Assembly: GCF_003003995.1 (NCBI RefSeq)
Contig: NZ_PVWF01000014.1
Location: forward strand, 1-59,571
Length of the DNA: 59,571 nucleotides
Direction of reading: 5' to 3'
From: Pleurocapsa sp. CCALA 161
GTDB taxonomy: Bacteria > Cyanobacteriota > Cyanobacteriia > Cyanobacteriales > Xenococcaceae
The position numbers and the translations under genes were made by a program. Shown here one piece after another: positions 18,600 to 27,679 of this stretch (position 1 is its first letter; every line of letters begins with the position of its first letter). The notes under the pieces are model-generated. The model made no database searches. It saw nothing but the letters and a program-made list of their open reading frames with translations, and was not told the DNA's origin.

Positions 18600-19184
18600 A
18601 TGGATTTAGCAGCTCTGATACGACAAAAAAAGCAGATTAGAGCAATAGGATTTGATGATGCTCCTTTTAAGCGTCATCAACAGGAAAAGGTAAGTATAGC
18701 AGGCGTAATTTGCACTAATACTCGTTTTGAAGGGATGGTATGGGGCAAGATTGAGGCTGATGGTAACGATGCTACTAAAACAATTTGTCAACTTCTAGTC
18801 GGCAAGAAATTTTTGCCTCAGCTACATTTAATTCTGCTCGACGGGATTGGCTTTGGAGGCTTCAACCTGGTTGATCTTCCTCAGCTAGCTCAAAGACTAG
18901 AACTTCCCTGTGTGGCAATGATGAGAAAACCGCCAAATCTCACAAAAATGAAGCTAGCAATGTCTAGATTGCCCAATTATGAGGAAAGATTGCTCATCCT
19001 GGAACAGGCGGGGAAGATTTATGCCTATCCTCCATTCTTTTTTCAAGTATATGGTGAACAGCCCAGAGTTATTGCACAAGCCTTAATTCAATTGACAGAC
19101 CATGGTAAAGTACCAGAAGCCTTAAGACTAGCCCATTTAGTCGGCGCAGCAGTAATTAATGGTCAAAGTAGTTCACAGGCATAA
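18600..19184 (+). CDS. DUF99 family protein (endonuclease dU-like)
   Basis: A 194-residue protein of the DUF99 family, widespread in archaea and some cyanobacteria and related to endonuclease V-like deoxyuridine endonucleases. The core has RAIGFDDAPF near the N-terminus, with the acidic pair expected at the active site, LILLDGIGFGGFNLVDL at about residues 78-94 and LRLAHLVGAA at the end. I use ATG 18600. An in-frame TTG at 18579 would add seven residues without a better ribosome binding site. A DNA repair role is inferred from the family only. It is divergent from secA. Confidence 0.8.
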   Translation: MDLAALIRQKKQIRAIGFDDAPFKRHQQEKVSIAGVICTNTRFEGMVWGKIEADGNDATKTICQLLVGKKFLPQLHLILLDGIGFGGFNLVDLPQLAQRLELPCVAMMRKPPNLTKMKLAMSRLPNYEERLLILEQAGKIYAYPPFFFQVYGEQPRVIAQALIQLTDHGKVPEALRLAHLVGAAVINGQSSSQA

Positions 19185-19260
19185 CATGTTACTACTAATA
19201 TAAACGGTTATTATGACTAATTGAGCTTAATTTTGCTCTTAGATACCATACTTTTAATAG

Positions 19261-19518
19261 ATGGATGTAATCAAACAAAGCCAGATAATTGGGCTTGGTT
19301 TGATTTTGAATGGCAATGTCAATAAACCAATAGTGTTCATGAATAACATAAGTAATAAAAATCAGGTAGTTCAATTTCTCTGCCAACCACAAGGGGGCAG
19401 GACTTATTTGTTAAATGCTTTGAATTCAAACTCGGAACAGGTGTTTATGGAAGCTTTACACAATATTATCGATGCAATGAGCCAGGATCTTTCATCCAGT
19501 TTGGCAAAGAAATTGTAG
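19261..19518 (+). CDS. Possible small hypothetical protein
   Basis: An 85-residue ORF in the 390-bp spacer between the DUF99 gene and ubiD. No family is recognised, and no good ribosome binding site precedes the ATG. The composition is protein-like, with a Gln/Asn-rich middle and an amphipathic C-terminal helix (about 55-85). It could be a real small gene, a decayed fragment or chance. Confidence 0.3.
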   Translation: MDVIKQSQIIGLGLILNGNVNKPIVFMNNISNKNQVVQFLCQPQGGRTYLLNALNSNSEQVFMEALHNIIDAMSQDLSSSLAKKL

Positions 19519-19574
19519 ATTCTTCCCCAACTCTTCTAGACTATGTATATAGTGATAAGTTTATATTTCTTAAT

Positions 19575-21083
19575 ATGGCTAGAGATTTACGGGGATTTAT
19601 CGAAATTTTGGAATCGAAGGGTCAACTTCGGCGCATTTCGGCATTAGTCGATCCCGAACTAGAAATTGCGGAAATTTCTAATCGCATGTTACAGGCAGGA
19701 GGTCCTGGCTTGCTGTTTGAAAATGTTAAAGGATCTCCCTTTCCCGTAGCAGTCAATCTGATGGGGACAGTCGAGCGAATCTGCTGGTCGATGAATATGG
19801 AAGCCCCAGAAGAGTTAGAAACCTTGGGTTCTAAACTGGCTATGTTACAACAGCCCAAGCCCCCTAAGAAAATTAAGCAGGCGGTAGATTTTGGGAAGGT
19901 GCTATTTGATGTTTTAAAAGCCAAGCCAGTCAGAGACTTTTTTCCGCCTTGCCAGCAGATAGTGATTGAAGGTGAAGATGTCGATCTCAACCGAGTGCCG
20001 ATGATTCGCCCTTATGTGGGAGATGCGGGAAAAATAATCACTTTGGGTTTAGTCATCACCAAGGATGTCGAAACAGGTACGCCTAATGTTGGTGTATATC
20101 GCCTTCAGCTTCAGTCCAAGAATACTATGACCGTTCATTGGCTATCGGTGCGTGGTGGGGCAAGGCATTTGAGGAAGGCAGCCGAGGCAGGCAAAAAACT
20201 AGAAATTGCGATCGCTTTAGGAGTCGATCCAATGATTATTATGGCAGCAGCTACCCCCATTCCTGTAGACCTCTCAGAGTGGTTGTTTGCAGGTTTATAT
20301 GGTGGCAGTGGGGTGAAGCTGGCTAAATGTAAAACTGTTGATTTAGAAGTGCCTGCGGATTCTGAGTTTGTTTTGGAAGGAACAATTACCCCAGGAGAAA
20401 TGTTACCCGATGGACCTTTTGGCGACCATATGGGCTACTACGGCGGAGTTGAAGATTCCCCCTTAGTCCGTTTTCACTGTATGACTCACCGCAAGAATCC
20501 CATCTACTTAACTACCTTTAGCGGTCGTCCACCCAAAGAAGAAGCGATGATGGCGATCGCCCTTAACCGTATTTATACTCCAATTCTGCGTCAGCAGGTG
20601 TCGGAAATTGTCGATTTTTTCTTGCCGATGGAGGCGCTGAGTTACAAAGCCGCAATTATTTCGATTGATAAAGCCTATCCTGGACAAGCGAGAAGGGCTG
20701 CCCTCGCTTTTTGGAGCGCATTACCCCAGTTTACCTACACTAAGTTTGTGATTGTCGTAGACAAGGACATCAATATCCGCGATCCTCGTCAAGTAGTTTG
20801 GGCAATTAGCTCCAAAGTCGATCCTTCCCGTGATGTCTTTATTCTACCCGATACTCCTTTTGATACCCTCGATTTTGCCAGTGAAAAAATTGGTTTAGGT
20901 GGGCGCATGGGTATTGATGCCACCACCAAGATTCCGCCAGAAACTGACCATCAATGGGGAGAACCACTAGAGTCGGATGATGATGTAGCAGCTATGGTTG
21001 ATCGACGCTGGCAAGAATATGGCTTGGGAGATATCGACTTAGCCGAAGTGGACGCTAATTTATTCGGCTATGAGCTGAAATAG
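19575..21083 (+). CDS. ubiD: UbiD family decarboxylase
   Basis: A 502-residue prenylated-FMN-dependent decarboxylase. Signature segments are GPGLLFENVKG, IRPYVGDAGKIITLGLVITK, and the catalytic glutamate region EGTITPGEMLPDGPFGDHM (about 273-291). In cyanobacteria this family is assigned to decarboxylation of the prenylated 4-hydroxybenzoate intermediate in plastoquinone synthesis. The flavin prenyltransferase UbiX is not in the window. The ATG at 19575 gives MARDLRGFIEILESKGQL, a family-typical start. Confidence 0.93.
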   Translation: MARDLRGFIEILESKGQLRRISALVDPELEIAEISNRMLQAGGPGLLFENVKGSPFPVAVNLMGTVERICWSMNMEAPEELETLGSKLAMLQQPKPPKKIKQAVDFGKVLFDVLKAKPVRDFFPPCQQIVIEGEDVDLNRVPMIRPYVGDAGKIITLGLVITKDVETGTPNVGVYRLQLQSKNTMTVHWLSVRGGARHLRKAAEAGKKLEIAIALGVDPMIIMAAATPIPVDLSEWLFAGLYGGSGVKLAKCKTVDLEVPADSEFVLEGTITPGEMLPDGPFGDHMGYYGGVEDSPLVRFHCMTHRKNPIYLTTFSGRPPKEEAMMAIALNRIYTPILRQQVSEIVDFFLPMEALSYKAAIISIDKAYPGQARRAALAFWSALPQFTYTKFVIVVDKDINIRDPRQVVWAISSKVDPSRDVFILPDTPFDTLDFASEKIGLGGRMGIDATTKIPPETDHQWGEPLESDDDVAAMVDRRWQEYGLGDIDLAEVDANLFGYELK

Positions 21084-21192
21084 TTTTGCCAGAAACTAAC
21101 CAGAAAACACATTTCTTAACTTCATCAAAAATTTATTGTTGTGACAATAAATTAAGTGAAATAATCAGCAGTGCATGCTTGTATATAGTCAA

Positions 21193-21210
21193 ATACACTT
21201 ATAAGTGTAT
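21193..21210. promoter_or_regulatory. 18-bp perfect palindrome upstream of the COP23 gene
   Basis: ATACACTTATAAGTGTAT is an exact dyad 45 bp before the COP23 start, in an AT-rich stretch with further GTATATAC-like words. Its size and position fit an operator for a dimeric repressor. No known regulator consensus is claimed. Confidence 0.5.
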
Positions 21211-21254
21211 ATACATATACATAGCTTTAATATCTCAATCTTTAGGTAGCACAG

Positions 21255-21770
21255 ATGAAAAATAAATATTTATCTCTTGTTTTGGTTGCAGGCGCGATCG
21301 CCTTAGTTACAGTTCCTGTTAAGGCTGAAGAAAAAGCCGCTCCTGAGTCTACTAAATCTGTATTTGTTTGCGCCGCTCAAGGCGACACCCCCACCATGTT
21401 TGCCTACAACCCAGGCAAAGTAAATTTGACACCTTTGATGAGTTGGCACGCTGAATATTTATTACCAGGACAGTCTGGAGCAGAAGTCTGTCAGCAAACC
21501 GCTACAAAATTACAAACTTCCTATCAACAGGAAGATGCTAAATATTTAAAAGCTGAAACTACTAAAGAGGAAAACCAGGTTTGTTTGGTCAACAAAGAAG
21601 ACCAAAATTGTCTGGACGAGACTAGTGAAAAGCTGTTTAGCGTCAACCCTAAATTTAATGCTAGTTGTGTTTTAGAAAATAAATCTCCTATTGATTGCGA
21701 AGTATATAAAGTTCGAGGAGTATATAGTTTCAATGATGAACCATATCAACCTCTTTGGTGGCCTTGGTAG
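21255..21770 (+). CDS. COP23 domain protein, exported
   Basis: A 171-residue protein with a signal peptide (about 1-24, cleavage after VKA). The mature part matches the COP23 family, first described as a 23-kDa circadian oscillating peripheral membrane protein in Cyanothece RF-1. It has FVCAAQGDTPTMFAYN, SGAEVCQQTATKLQT, ENQVCLV and paired cysteines (six in the mature region) that probably form disulfides in the periplasm. Its molecular function is unknown. The COP23 gene lies about 330 bp before the beta-barrel/CHAT pair, probably as its own unit. Confidence 0.85.
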   Translation: MKNKYLSLVLVAGAIALVTVPVKAEEKAAPESTKSVFVCAAQGDTPTMFAYNPGKVNLTPLMSWHAEYLLPGQSGAEVCQQTATKLQTSYQQEDAKYLKAETTKEENQVCLVNKEDQNCLDETSEKLFSVNPKFNASCVLENKSPIDCEVYKVRGVYSFNDEPYQPLWWPW

Positions 21771-22099
21771 GTATGCTATTGCCACTAACTGACACTTTAT
21801 ATTGCAAAATATTGCAAAATGGTCTTTCTAATCAGTACTTAATGGTATAGAGCTAAATCTATCAACCCATCAGTGTTTTCTTGCTCTTAGTTATTGACCT
21901 AAAGTTGTTCCCTCATAATCAACTAGCCTGTTAAGCGTGAGTTCTTAAACTCTGTCTATATTTCTTATAAAGTTACTCGATAGCTTATCTAGTAGTATTT
22001 GGTTGATGATGGGAGTCAAATGTTAGGCAAGCAAGATTTGGTAAAAGTCACTTTTACATATAAATTACATATAGAAATATATAAAGCACTGTGTTGTAG
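21771..22099. other. Intergenic region before the beta-barrel/CHAT unit
   Basis: 329 bp, AT-rich. It contains a tandem 10-mer ATTGCAAAAT x2 (21801-21820) and the spaced TTACATA repeats listed separately. No ORF or RNA gene is evident. Confidence 0.5.
22053..22071 (+). promoter_or_regulatory. Direct repeats TTTACATA / ATTACATA, 11-bp period
   Basis: TTTACATA (22053-22060) and ATTACATA (22064-22071) lie one helical turn apart, 28-47 bp before the beta-barrel start. They resemble response-regulator half-sites (the HLR1 motif of RpaB has similar TTACA half-sites but a 10-bp period). A regulatory role is inferred. Confidence 0.3.
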
Positions 22100-23083
22100 A
22101 TGTCTCTCATTAGAAAGTTCTTCCTTCCCTATCTAAAAATTGCTTTAATAAACATCGCTATATTGGCAGCCAGTAGTGTTCATGTTAAAGCTGAACAAAT
22201 TAAACTTTCCTCACCATCAAATTTCAGACAACCAAACAACAGCAAGTTGAGTAAAACCCAACTTCAGCCCATTCCCCTTAAAGAAAAGCTGAATAATGCT
22301 GTTGCTGCTCAACCATTAGAAGATGGTGCTCCCTCATTACGCCGTCAGCCATCGGCAGGAGAACGATTTGAACCAAAACGAATCCCATTACAACTTCCGT
22401 TTCCGAAAGAGACATACCGAACCTCTCCGAGTATCACGATTATCAATCCATCAGCTTATGGAGCAGCTTGGGGAAATGTGGGAATTGGGATCGGCTATCA
22501 AGAGAGGGCAAGATTTAGAGAAGATGCTGATGGAGTGATTGGTCTGGGCTTTGGCTTAGGAGATCCTCAAAAAAATCTTGGCTTACAGGTGGGAGTTAGT
22601 TTAGTTGATGTTAGTTCACCTTTTAGTGATGGGTCAATTAATCTCAAGCTACATCGTCGTTTACCAAAAGACTTTGCTGTTGCTATCGGCGTTCAAGGCT
22701 TAACTACGTGGGGAAATACGGACGGAGGATCATCTGTGTATGGGGTTGCTACTAAAAGGTTTAAATTACGACCAGACAGAACTAAGCCTTTTAGTGAATT
22801 GTATACAACATTGGGCGTGGGTGGCGGTCAATTCCGCTCCGAGTCCAATATCAATGAAGGTAACGAAAACGTCGGCGTTTTTGGTAGTTTAGCAGTTAAA
22901 GTGATTCAACCAATTGGTTTGGTAGCGGAATGGAGTGGTCAAGACTTAACGATTGGAGTTCCTTTGGTACCATTTAGAAAATTACCCCTCGTTATTGTTC
23001 CTTCAATTACGGATGTGACTGGTTCGGCGGGAGACGGAACAAGATTTGTTTTGGGTCTTGGCTACAGTTTTTCTTTTAAATAG
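22100..23083 (+). CDS. Predicted outer-membrane beta-barrel protein
   Basis: A 327-residue exported protein. Signal peptide about 1-31 (ends VKAEQ), then a polar Pro/Gln-rich linker to about residue 108. From about 110 to the C-terminus the sequence has alternating Gly/aromatic/hydrophobic strands with short loops, such as AAWGNVGIGIGYQER and FAVAIGVQGLTTWG, ending LGLGYSFSF-Lys. The alternation suggests about 10-12 beta strands. I do not recognise a named family. It is followed after 32 bp by the CHAT gene, so both products probably act together at the cell envelope. Confidence 0.7.
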   Translation: MSLIRKFFLPYLKIALINIAILAASSVHVKAEQIKLSSPSNFRQPNNSKLSKTQLQPIPLKEKLNNAVAAQPLEDGAPSLRRQPSAGERFEPKRIPLQLPFPKETYRTSPSITIINPSAYGAAWGNVGIGIGYQERARFREDADGVIGLGFGLGDPQKNLGLQVGVSLVDVSSPFSDGSINLKLHRRLPKDFAVAIGVQGLTTWGNTDGGSSVYGVATKRFKLRPDRTKPFSELYTTLGVGGGQFRSESNINEGNENVGVFGSLAVKVIQPIGLVAEWSGQDLTIGVPLVPFRKLPLVIVPSITDVTGSAGDGTRFVLGLGYSFSFK

Positions 23084-23115
23084 ATTATTAGTAAATTCAA
23101 AGTGAGACATCAATT

Positions 23116-24951
23116 ATGAAATTATCTCGATTATTAATAAGAGTAGTGTTGTCATGTGCGTTGATCATATCCTCTACAGAAATAGCGCGTTCTCAATCAG
23201 GTAATATGTCTGATATTACGCAACCTAATCCCAATGAGATCATGAATCAGCCTGAGCCAGATGAAGGCAACACAGCTGATAATTTGGGAGAAAACACAGC
23301 GGGGGATATCGTCGAAGAAACTCCTGTTGATAGTACTCAGCCTAATAGTGAGATAGAAACTTCTAGTCAAGAAACTCCTAGTCAAGAAACTTCTGACACA
23401 ATCAATACTCAATCTGAAATTGTTGAGAGCGAACCCGTAATAATCGAACAAACTACTGAAGCGGAAGCTGCCAACTCACCTGAGTCTGATGAAATAGTCA
23501 AAAAATTAGTTGACGAAGCTGAGCAGAGAGACATTAAAAAATCTGAGGAACCAAAGGAAGAAAAGGTAGCAGAGAAAAATTCTCAACCAGCGACGGAACA
23601 AATAGACCGTGGAGAATATGAAACTCAATTTCAAGATGCGCCTAGCGATTTAGCTATCTTGATGCAGGAAGAATTTCAACTGAATCAATTAATTGGTTCT
23701 ACGGGAATTCAACTTTATGGTTCTGTACCGTCAGTCAAACAGATTTCTCATCGATTAGCTCAGTTAGCTGAACAAACAGGCAAAAAAGCTGCCTTTATCA
23801 ATATTTCTCTGCAAAACAATCAGCTAGAGTCCTTTGTAGTTTTACCAGAGCAAGTGCAAGCAAATGCCGAAACCTCCTTAGTGGCATCATCTGAGTTAAA
23901 TGGTATTGATGCACCTCCAGCCGCTCAAGTTCCAATCATACGTAAGACAGTCAAAAACACCTCGCGAAAAGATATTATTGCTAAGGCAACAGAGTTGCGC
24001 GAAAAAATTGGTGATGTTAGAAGACTAAATCAGAATGAATACAAAAGGTCATCACAAGAGCTATACAATGTTCTGATCAAACCCATAGAAGCAGATCTAG
24101 CGGCTAATAAAATCGATGTTCTGGTATTTTCGATGGATTCAGGATTGCGTTTATTGCCTGTTGCCGCACTTTATGATGGAAAACAATTCTTGATTGAAAA
24201 GTACGCTATGGGAATGGTTCCTAGTTTTGGCTTAACTGATACTCGCTACGTGAGTCCAGCCAAGGCTTCCATTTTGGCAATGGGTGCATCAGAGTTCAAA
24301 GAGCAAGCAGACTTACCAACTATGCCTATTGAACTGAAAACTATTGTCAGTAATCCCCGTCGTGGACAATCATTTTTAAATCAACAGTTCACAATTCCCA
24401 ATTTCGTCGCTCAAAACAGTGGGCAAACACCATTTTCTATTATTCATTTAGGGACTCATGCTGAATTCAAAGCAGGTGATTTAAGCGATTCTTATATCCA
24501 GTTTTATGATAGTCAGCTAAAAATACCTCAGCTACAAAAACTATCAAATCAACTTGGTTGGAATACTAATAAGACGCCAATTGAGTTAATGGTTTTAAGC
24601 GCTTGTGAAACTGCCTTGGGAGATAAGGATGCTGAGTTAGGTTTTGCAGGATTAGCAGTACAAGCAGGGGTCAAATCTACATTGGCTAGTCTTTGGTATG
24701 TTAGCGATTTAGGAACTTTAGCTATGATGGGCGAGTTTTATGATCAGCTCGATAGTACTTTGAATAAGGCAGAGGCTTTACGTCAAACTCAGTTGGCAAT
24801 GCTGCGAGGCAATGTCAAGATTAATAACAAACAAGTTAACTTGTCCAATGGCACAGGTCTACCTCTGCCCTCAGATTTTCCAGACGGCACTTTAACTCTC
24901 AATCATCCTTATTTTTGGTCATCATTTACCCTTGTTGGTAACTGGAATTAG
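23116..24951 (+). CDS. Exported CHAT-domain (caspase-like) protein
   Basis: A 611-residue protein. The signal peptide is about 1-27, followed by a long, very acidic Glu/Thr/Ser/Gln-rich linker (about 30-165) and a CHAT domain (about 315-611). The catalytic dyad of the caspase/separase fold is intact: His448 in IIHLGTHAEF and Cys497 in VLSACETALGD. A 'SLWYVSD' segment follows, as in other CHAT proteins. The TPR repeats usual for cyanobacterial CHAT proteins are absent, replaced by the acidic linker. It is co-directional with the beta-barrel gene 32 bp upstream. Substrate and specificity are unknown. CHAT proteases in other systems act in death or defence pathways, but an exported one may work on envelope proteins. 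Confidence 0.88.
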   Translation: MKLSRLLIRVVLSCALIISSTEIARSQSGNMSDITQPNPNEIMNQPEPDEGNTADNLGENTAGDIVEETPVDSTQPNSEIETSSQETPSQETSDTINTQSEIVESEPVIIEQTTEAEAANSPESDEIVKKLVDEAEQRDIKKSEEPKEEKVAEKNSQPATEQIDRGEYETQFQDAPSDLAILMQEEFQLNQLIGSTGIQLYGSVPSVKQISHRLAQLAEQTGKKAAFINISLQNNQLESFVVLPEQVQANAETSLVASSELNGIDAPPAAQVPIIRKTVKNTSRKDIIAKATELREKIGDVRRLNQNEYKRSSQELYNVLIKPIEADLAANKIDVLVFSMDSGLRLLPVAALYDGKQFLIEKYAMGMVPSFGLTDTRYVSPAKASILAMGASEFKEQADLPTMPIELKTIVSNPRRGQSFLNQQFTIPNFVAQNSGQTPFSIIHLGTHAEFKAGDLSDSYIQFYDSQLKIPQLQKLSNQLGWNTNKTPIELMVLSACETALGDKDAELGFAGLAVQAGVKSTLASLWYVSDLGTLAMMGEFYDQLDSTLNKAEALRQTQLAMLRGNVKINNKQVNLSNGTGLPLPSDFPDGTLTLNHPYFWSSFTLVGNWN

Positions 24952-25005
24952 TTTAGAGCAGGAAAATGTTCTCAGACTATTTGTAGAAAAGATTAGCATC
25001 ACCAG

Positions 25006-25263
25006 TTATTTTTCCAGGCGTACTACATACCATTGTAGGTAATGATCGGCACTCACATCTAACTCAAAATAGTTATCAAGTAAGTGTTGAGCCTGTAATT
25101 CTGGTGATTCTAACTGTTCTAACTCTCTGGGAATAATTACTTCTGGCTGCTGTAACAGATTGGCTAGTTTAGTTTTCAGTTCGGCTGAATTCATAAATTG
25201 TTCAGGCTGATCTGATTCGAGGACAACATAACCATCCTCTTGATACATAATCGGATCTGGCAT
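25006..25263 (-). CDS. CRR7 family protein (chlororespiratory reduction 7)
   Basis: An 85-residue small protein of the CRR7 family. It starts MPDPIMYQEDGYVVLE and ends YLQWYVVRLEK, both characteristic. In chloroplasts CRR7 is needed for assembly or stability of the NDH-1-like complex used in cyclic electron flow. The cyanobacterial role is inferred from that. It is monocistronic, with no ndh genes in the window. Confidence 0.85.
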   Translation of the reverse strand: MPDPIMYQEDGYVVLESDQPEQFMNSAELKTKLANLLQQPEVIIPRELEQLESPELQAQHLLDNYFELDVSADHYLQWYVVRLEK

Positions 25264-25377
25264 AATTCAATAATCAAAAAACGACTAAAAGTTAACTTAT
25301 TGATGAATAAATGAATAAATTAACTGTAAAACTAATTGAACTCAGAAGCTAGTTGAGAATTAGATATTTTAATCATT

Positions 25378-26790
25378 ATGGGAACAAGTCTCAACCCGCT
25401 GCTCAACCTTGAATATGAACCCATGATGGAAAACTTGGGTGATGACTATTATGATATTGTTGCTGCTGCGGATTTTCCCAGTTATTTTTTACGTTATCGT
25501 AACGATCGCCTGTTACCATTATTAGGTTTAAAACCAGATTCAGTGACAGACGGTGATTTCATTGCAGCTTTTGGTCAATTTAGGGGGGGTAGACCTTTTT
25601 TGGCTCTACGTTATCATGGTTATCAGTTTGGCGCTTATAATCCATTTTTGGGAGATGGCAGAGGCTTTTTATATGGTCAGGTTCGTGGTATCGATGGCAA
25701 TCTGTATGATTTAGGAACTAAAGGATCGGGTCGAACGCCTTATTCTCGTACTGCTGATGGTCGACTGACTCTTAAGGGTGGTGTTCGCGAAGTGTTAGCA
25801 GCAGAGGCACTGCATCAGCTAGGAGTAAATACTTCTCGTTGCTTAAGCTTGATTGAAACTGGGGAGTCTCTCTGGCGAGGAGATGAACCTTCCCCTACAC
25901 GTTCTGCGGTAATGGTGCGTTTAAGCAAATCCCATATTCGGTTTGGCACTTTGGAACGACTTCACTATCTACAACGTCCCGATCTAATTAGTAAATTGTT
26001 AGATAGTGCGATCGCTGTATATTATCCAGATATCCCCGATAATGAGGACAAGTATAGTCAGTTTTACGCTCAGTTAGTTATCAGGGTGGCGCAATTAGCA
26101 GCCCAGTGGATGGCAGCAGGCTTTTGTCATGGAGTTCTCAATACCGACAATATGTCGATCGCTGGAGAGAGTTTTGATTATGGTCCTTATGCTTTTATTC
26201 CTAACTATGATGCTCGATTTACCGCTGCTTATTTTGATTATGGTGGTCGCTATAGCTATGGTAATCAGCCCTATATTTGTAGGTTTAATTTGGAGTTACT
26301 GCAAAAACCCCTGGCAATGATTACGGAACAATCGAGTTTAGAAGTTGGGTTGGCGCAGTTTGACGACTATTATCAGCAACACTATCAACAGTTAATGCTG
26401 CAAAAACTAGGGTTTGAGTCAGATTTGGGAATGATCGCTCAGGAACTATTAACTCAGACAATTAACTTATTGAGAGATACTAAGATTAGCTATCATGGTT
26501 TCTTTGCTGAATTAGCCCACGAATTTGATTCCCGTTGGCGGGAGGATCAAGAATTAATTTTAGCCAAGGCTACTTTCTCCTCTGAGATTCCCGACAATTG
26601 GCGAAGTATTTATCATCAATGTCTTAATCAAATTTCTTCCAGCAATAGAGATAAAATTAGCGATCGCCTTAAATTGCATAATCCTCAGACTGCTTTATTG
26701 CGTCCTCTAATTGAATCCGTTTGGGAATCGATTAGTGAGGATAATGATTGGCAACCTTTTATTTCCTTGCTTGATGAGCTACAGCAGTAA
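25378..26790 (+). CDS. selO: Protein adenylyltransferase SelO family
   Basis: A 470-residue pseudokinase-fold enzyme that transfers AMP from ATP to Ser/Thr/Tyr of target proteins and is linked to oxidative stress responses. Conserved blocks include [13 protein letters not shown]-like [24 protein letters not shown] (nucleotide-binding), [13 protein letters not shown] and [11 protein letters not shown] with the metal-binding Asn/Asp. The final residues lack the C-terminal selenocysteine/cysteine motif of some family members. The length fits the bacterial YdiU/UPF0061 form. The stop lies only 13 bp from the convergent membrane gene. Confidence 0.93.
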   Translation: MGTSLNPLLNLEYEPMMENLGDDYYDIVAAADFPSYFLRYRNDRLLPLLGLKPDSVTDGDFIAAFGQFRGGRPFLALRYHGYQFGAYNPFLGDGRGFLYGQVRGIDGNLYDLGTKGSGRTPYSRTADGRLTLKGGVREVLAAEALHQLGVNTSRCLSLIETGESLWRGDEPSPTRSAVMVRLSKSHIRFGTLERLHYLQRPDLISKLLDSAIAVYYPDIPDNEDKYSQFYAQLVIRVAQLAAQWMAAGFCHGVLNTDNMSIAGESFDYGPYAFIPNYDARFTAAYFDYGGRYSYGNQPYICRFNLELLQKPLAMITEQSSLEVGLAQFDDYYQQHYQQLMLQKLGFESDLGMIAQELLTQTINLLRDTKISYHGFFAELAHEFDSRWREDQELILAKATFSSEIPDNWRSIYHQCLNQISSSNRDKISDRLKLHNPQTALLRPLIESVWESISEDNDWQPFISLLDELQQ

Positions 26791-26803
26791 AAAGTCACAA
26801 ATA

Positions 26804-27679
26804 TTAGACAAGTCGATTTGAGCCATCTTTACTAACATGCATTAACTGTGAGAACACTTTCACAAAGTGCTTGCTTCCTCTAAATAAACAAAAGGCAATA
26901 ATTGCCAGTACTTGGTAATTAAATAATAAAGAAATATCACGTTCATTAGCAGCGATCGCACCTAAGATTAAAAGATAAATTAATAAATAAAAAAAGTAGC
27001 GAGGAAAGTCCATTGGCCAGTCACTATTTTTGCCCCCCATATAGCGATATAAAACATACTGCATTGAACGAATCAAAATTTTACTGATTAGTAAAACTAA
27101 GCCAACTGTATTAGTAGTTAACAAAACTAAATAACCACAATAGCGACATGTTTGCAACAAAAAGTAGAACCATACTCGACTCTGCTTATTAAGTTGATTA
27201 TAAATATGAAACAAAAATCTTAAGATTAATAAAAAAGCTATCCAATACAAGAAGCTTTCAGATGTTTGAAATAGTTTTTGATGAGCATTGCCAAATATTG
27301 CCACACCAAGATGAACGCCCTCAATCGCAATTTCTTGATTAAGAACAGTTATACCTAAGATGGAAAAGACAACTGCCCAGACCCAAGGTTGCCATAGTTG
27401 GAATGAATATTCGTAAGAATTATAGTTATAGGAAAGTACTGCTTTATCTTCAAACTTTTCGCCCAAGATATCATTTTCAATATAGCCAATTTCATAAATA
27501 CACCAAAAAGATACCTGTAGTAAAAATAGCCCTAAGATATTTGACCAGGGATAAAAGCTAGCAAAACTAAAAGTCAACAGCAAAATCAGAAAATCTTCTC
27601 CTAAAATACTCAATAAAAAAAACTTTTTATCAGGTCTTTTAATTTTTTCTGAATAAAGAAATGGTATATAAATATTCAC
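26804..27679 (-). CDS. Unknown polytopic membrane protein
   Basis: 291 residues with about seven to eight hydrophobic helices. No family is recognised with confidence. A short acidic motif, YEIGYIENDILGEKFEDK (about 61-78), follows helix 2 and recalls the ND/DxxE-type loops of UbiA-like prenyltransferases, but the second aspartate motif of that superfamily is not obvious. The gene is AT-rich with a large AT-rich upstream region and may be horizontally acquired. It is convergent with selO. Confidence 0.55.
   Translation of the reverse strand: MNIYIPFLYSEKIKRPDKKFFLLSILGEDFLILLLTFSFASFYPWSNILGLFLLQVSFWCIYEIGYIENDILGEKFEDKAVLSYNYNSYEYSFQLWQPWVWAVVFSILGITVLNQEIAIEGVHLGVAIFGNAHQKLFQTSESFLYWIAFLLILRFLFHIYNQLNKQSRVWFYFLLQTCRYCGYLVLLTTNTVGLVLLISKILIRSMQYVLYRYMGGKNSDWPMDFPRYFFYLLIYLLILGAIAANERDISLLFNYQVLAIIAFCLFRGSKHFVKVFSQLMHVSKDGSNRLV

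Noticed and set aside
25378-26790. Selenoprotein reading of SelO
   Set aside because: No UGA near the end in frame and no Sec-type C-terminus; it ends at a normal stop.
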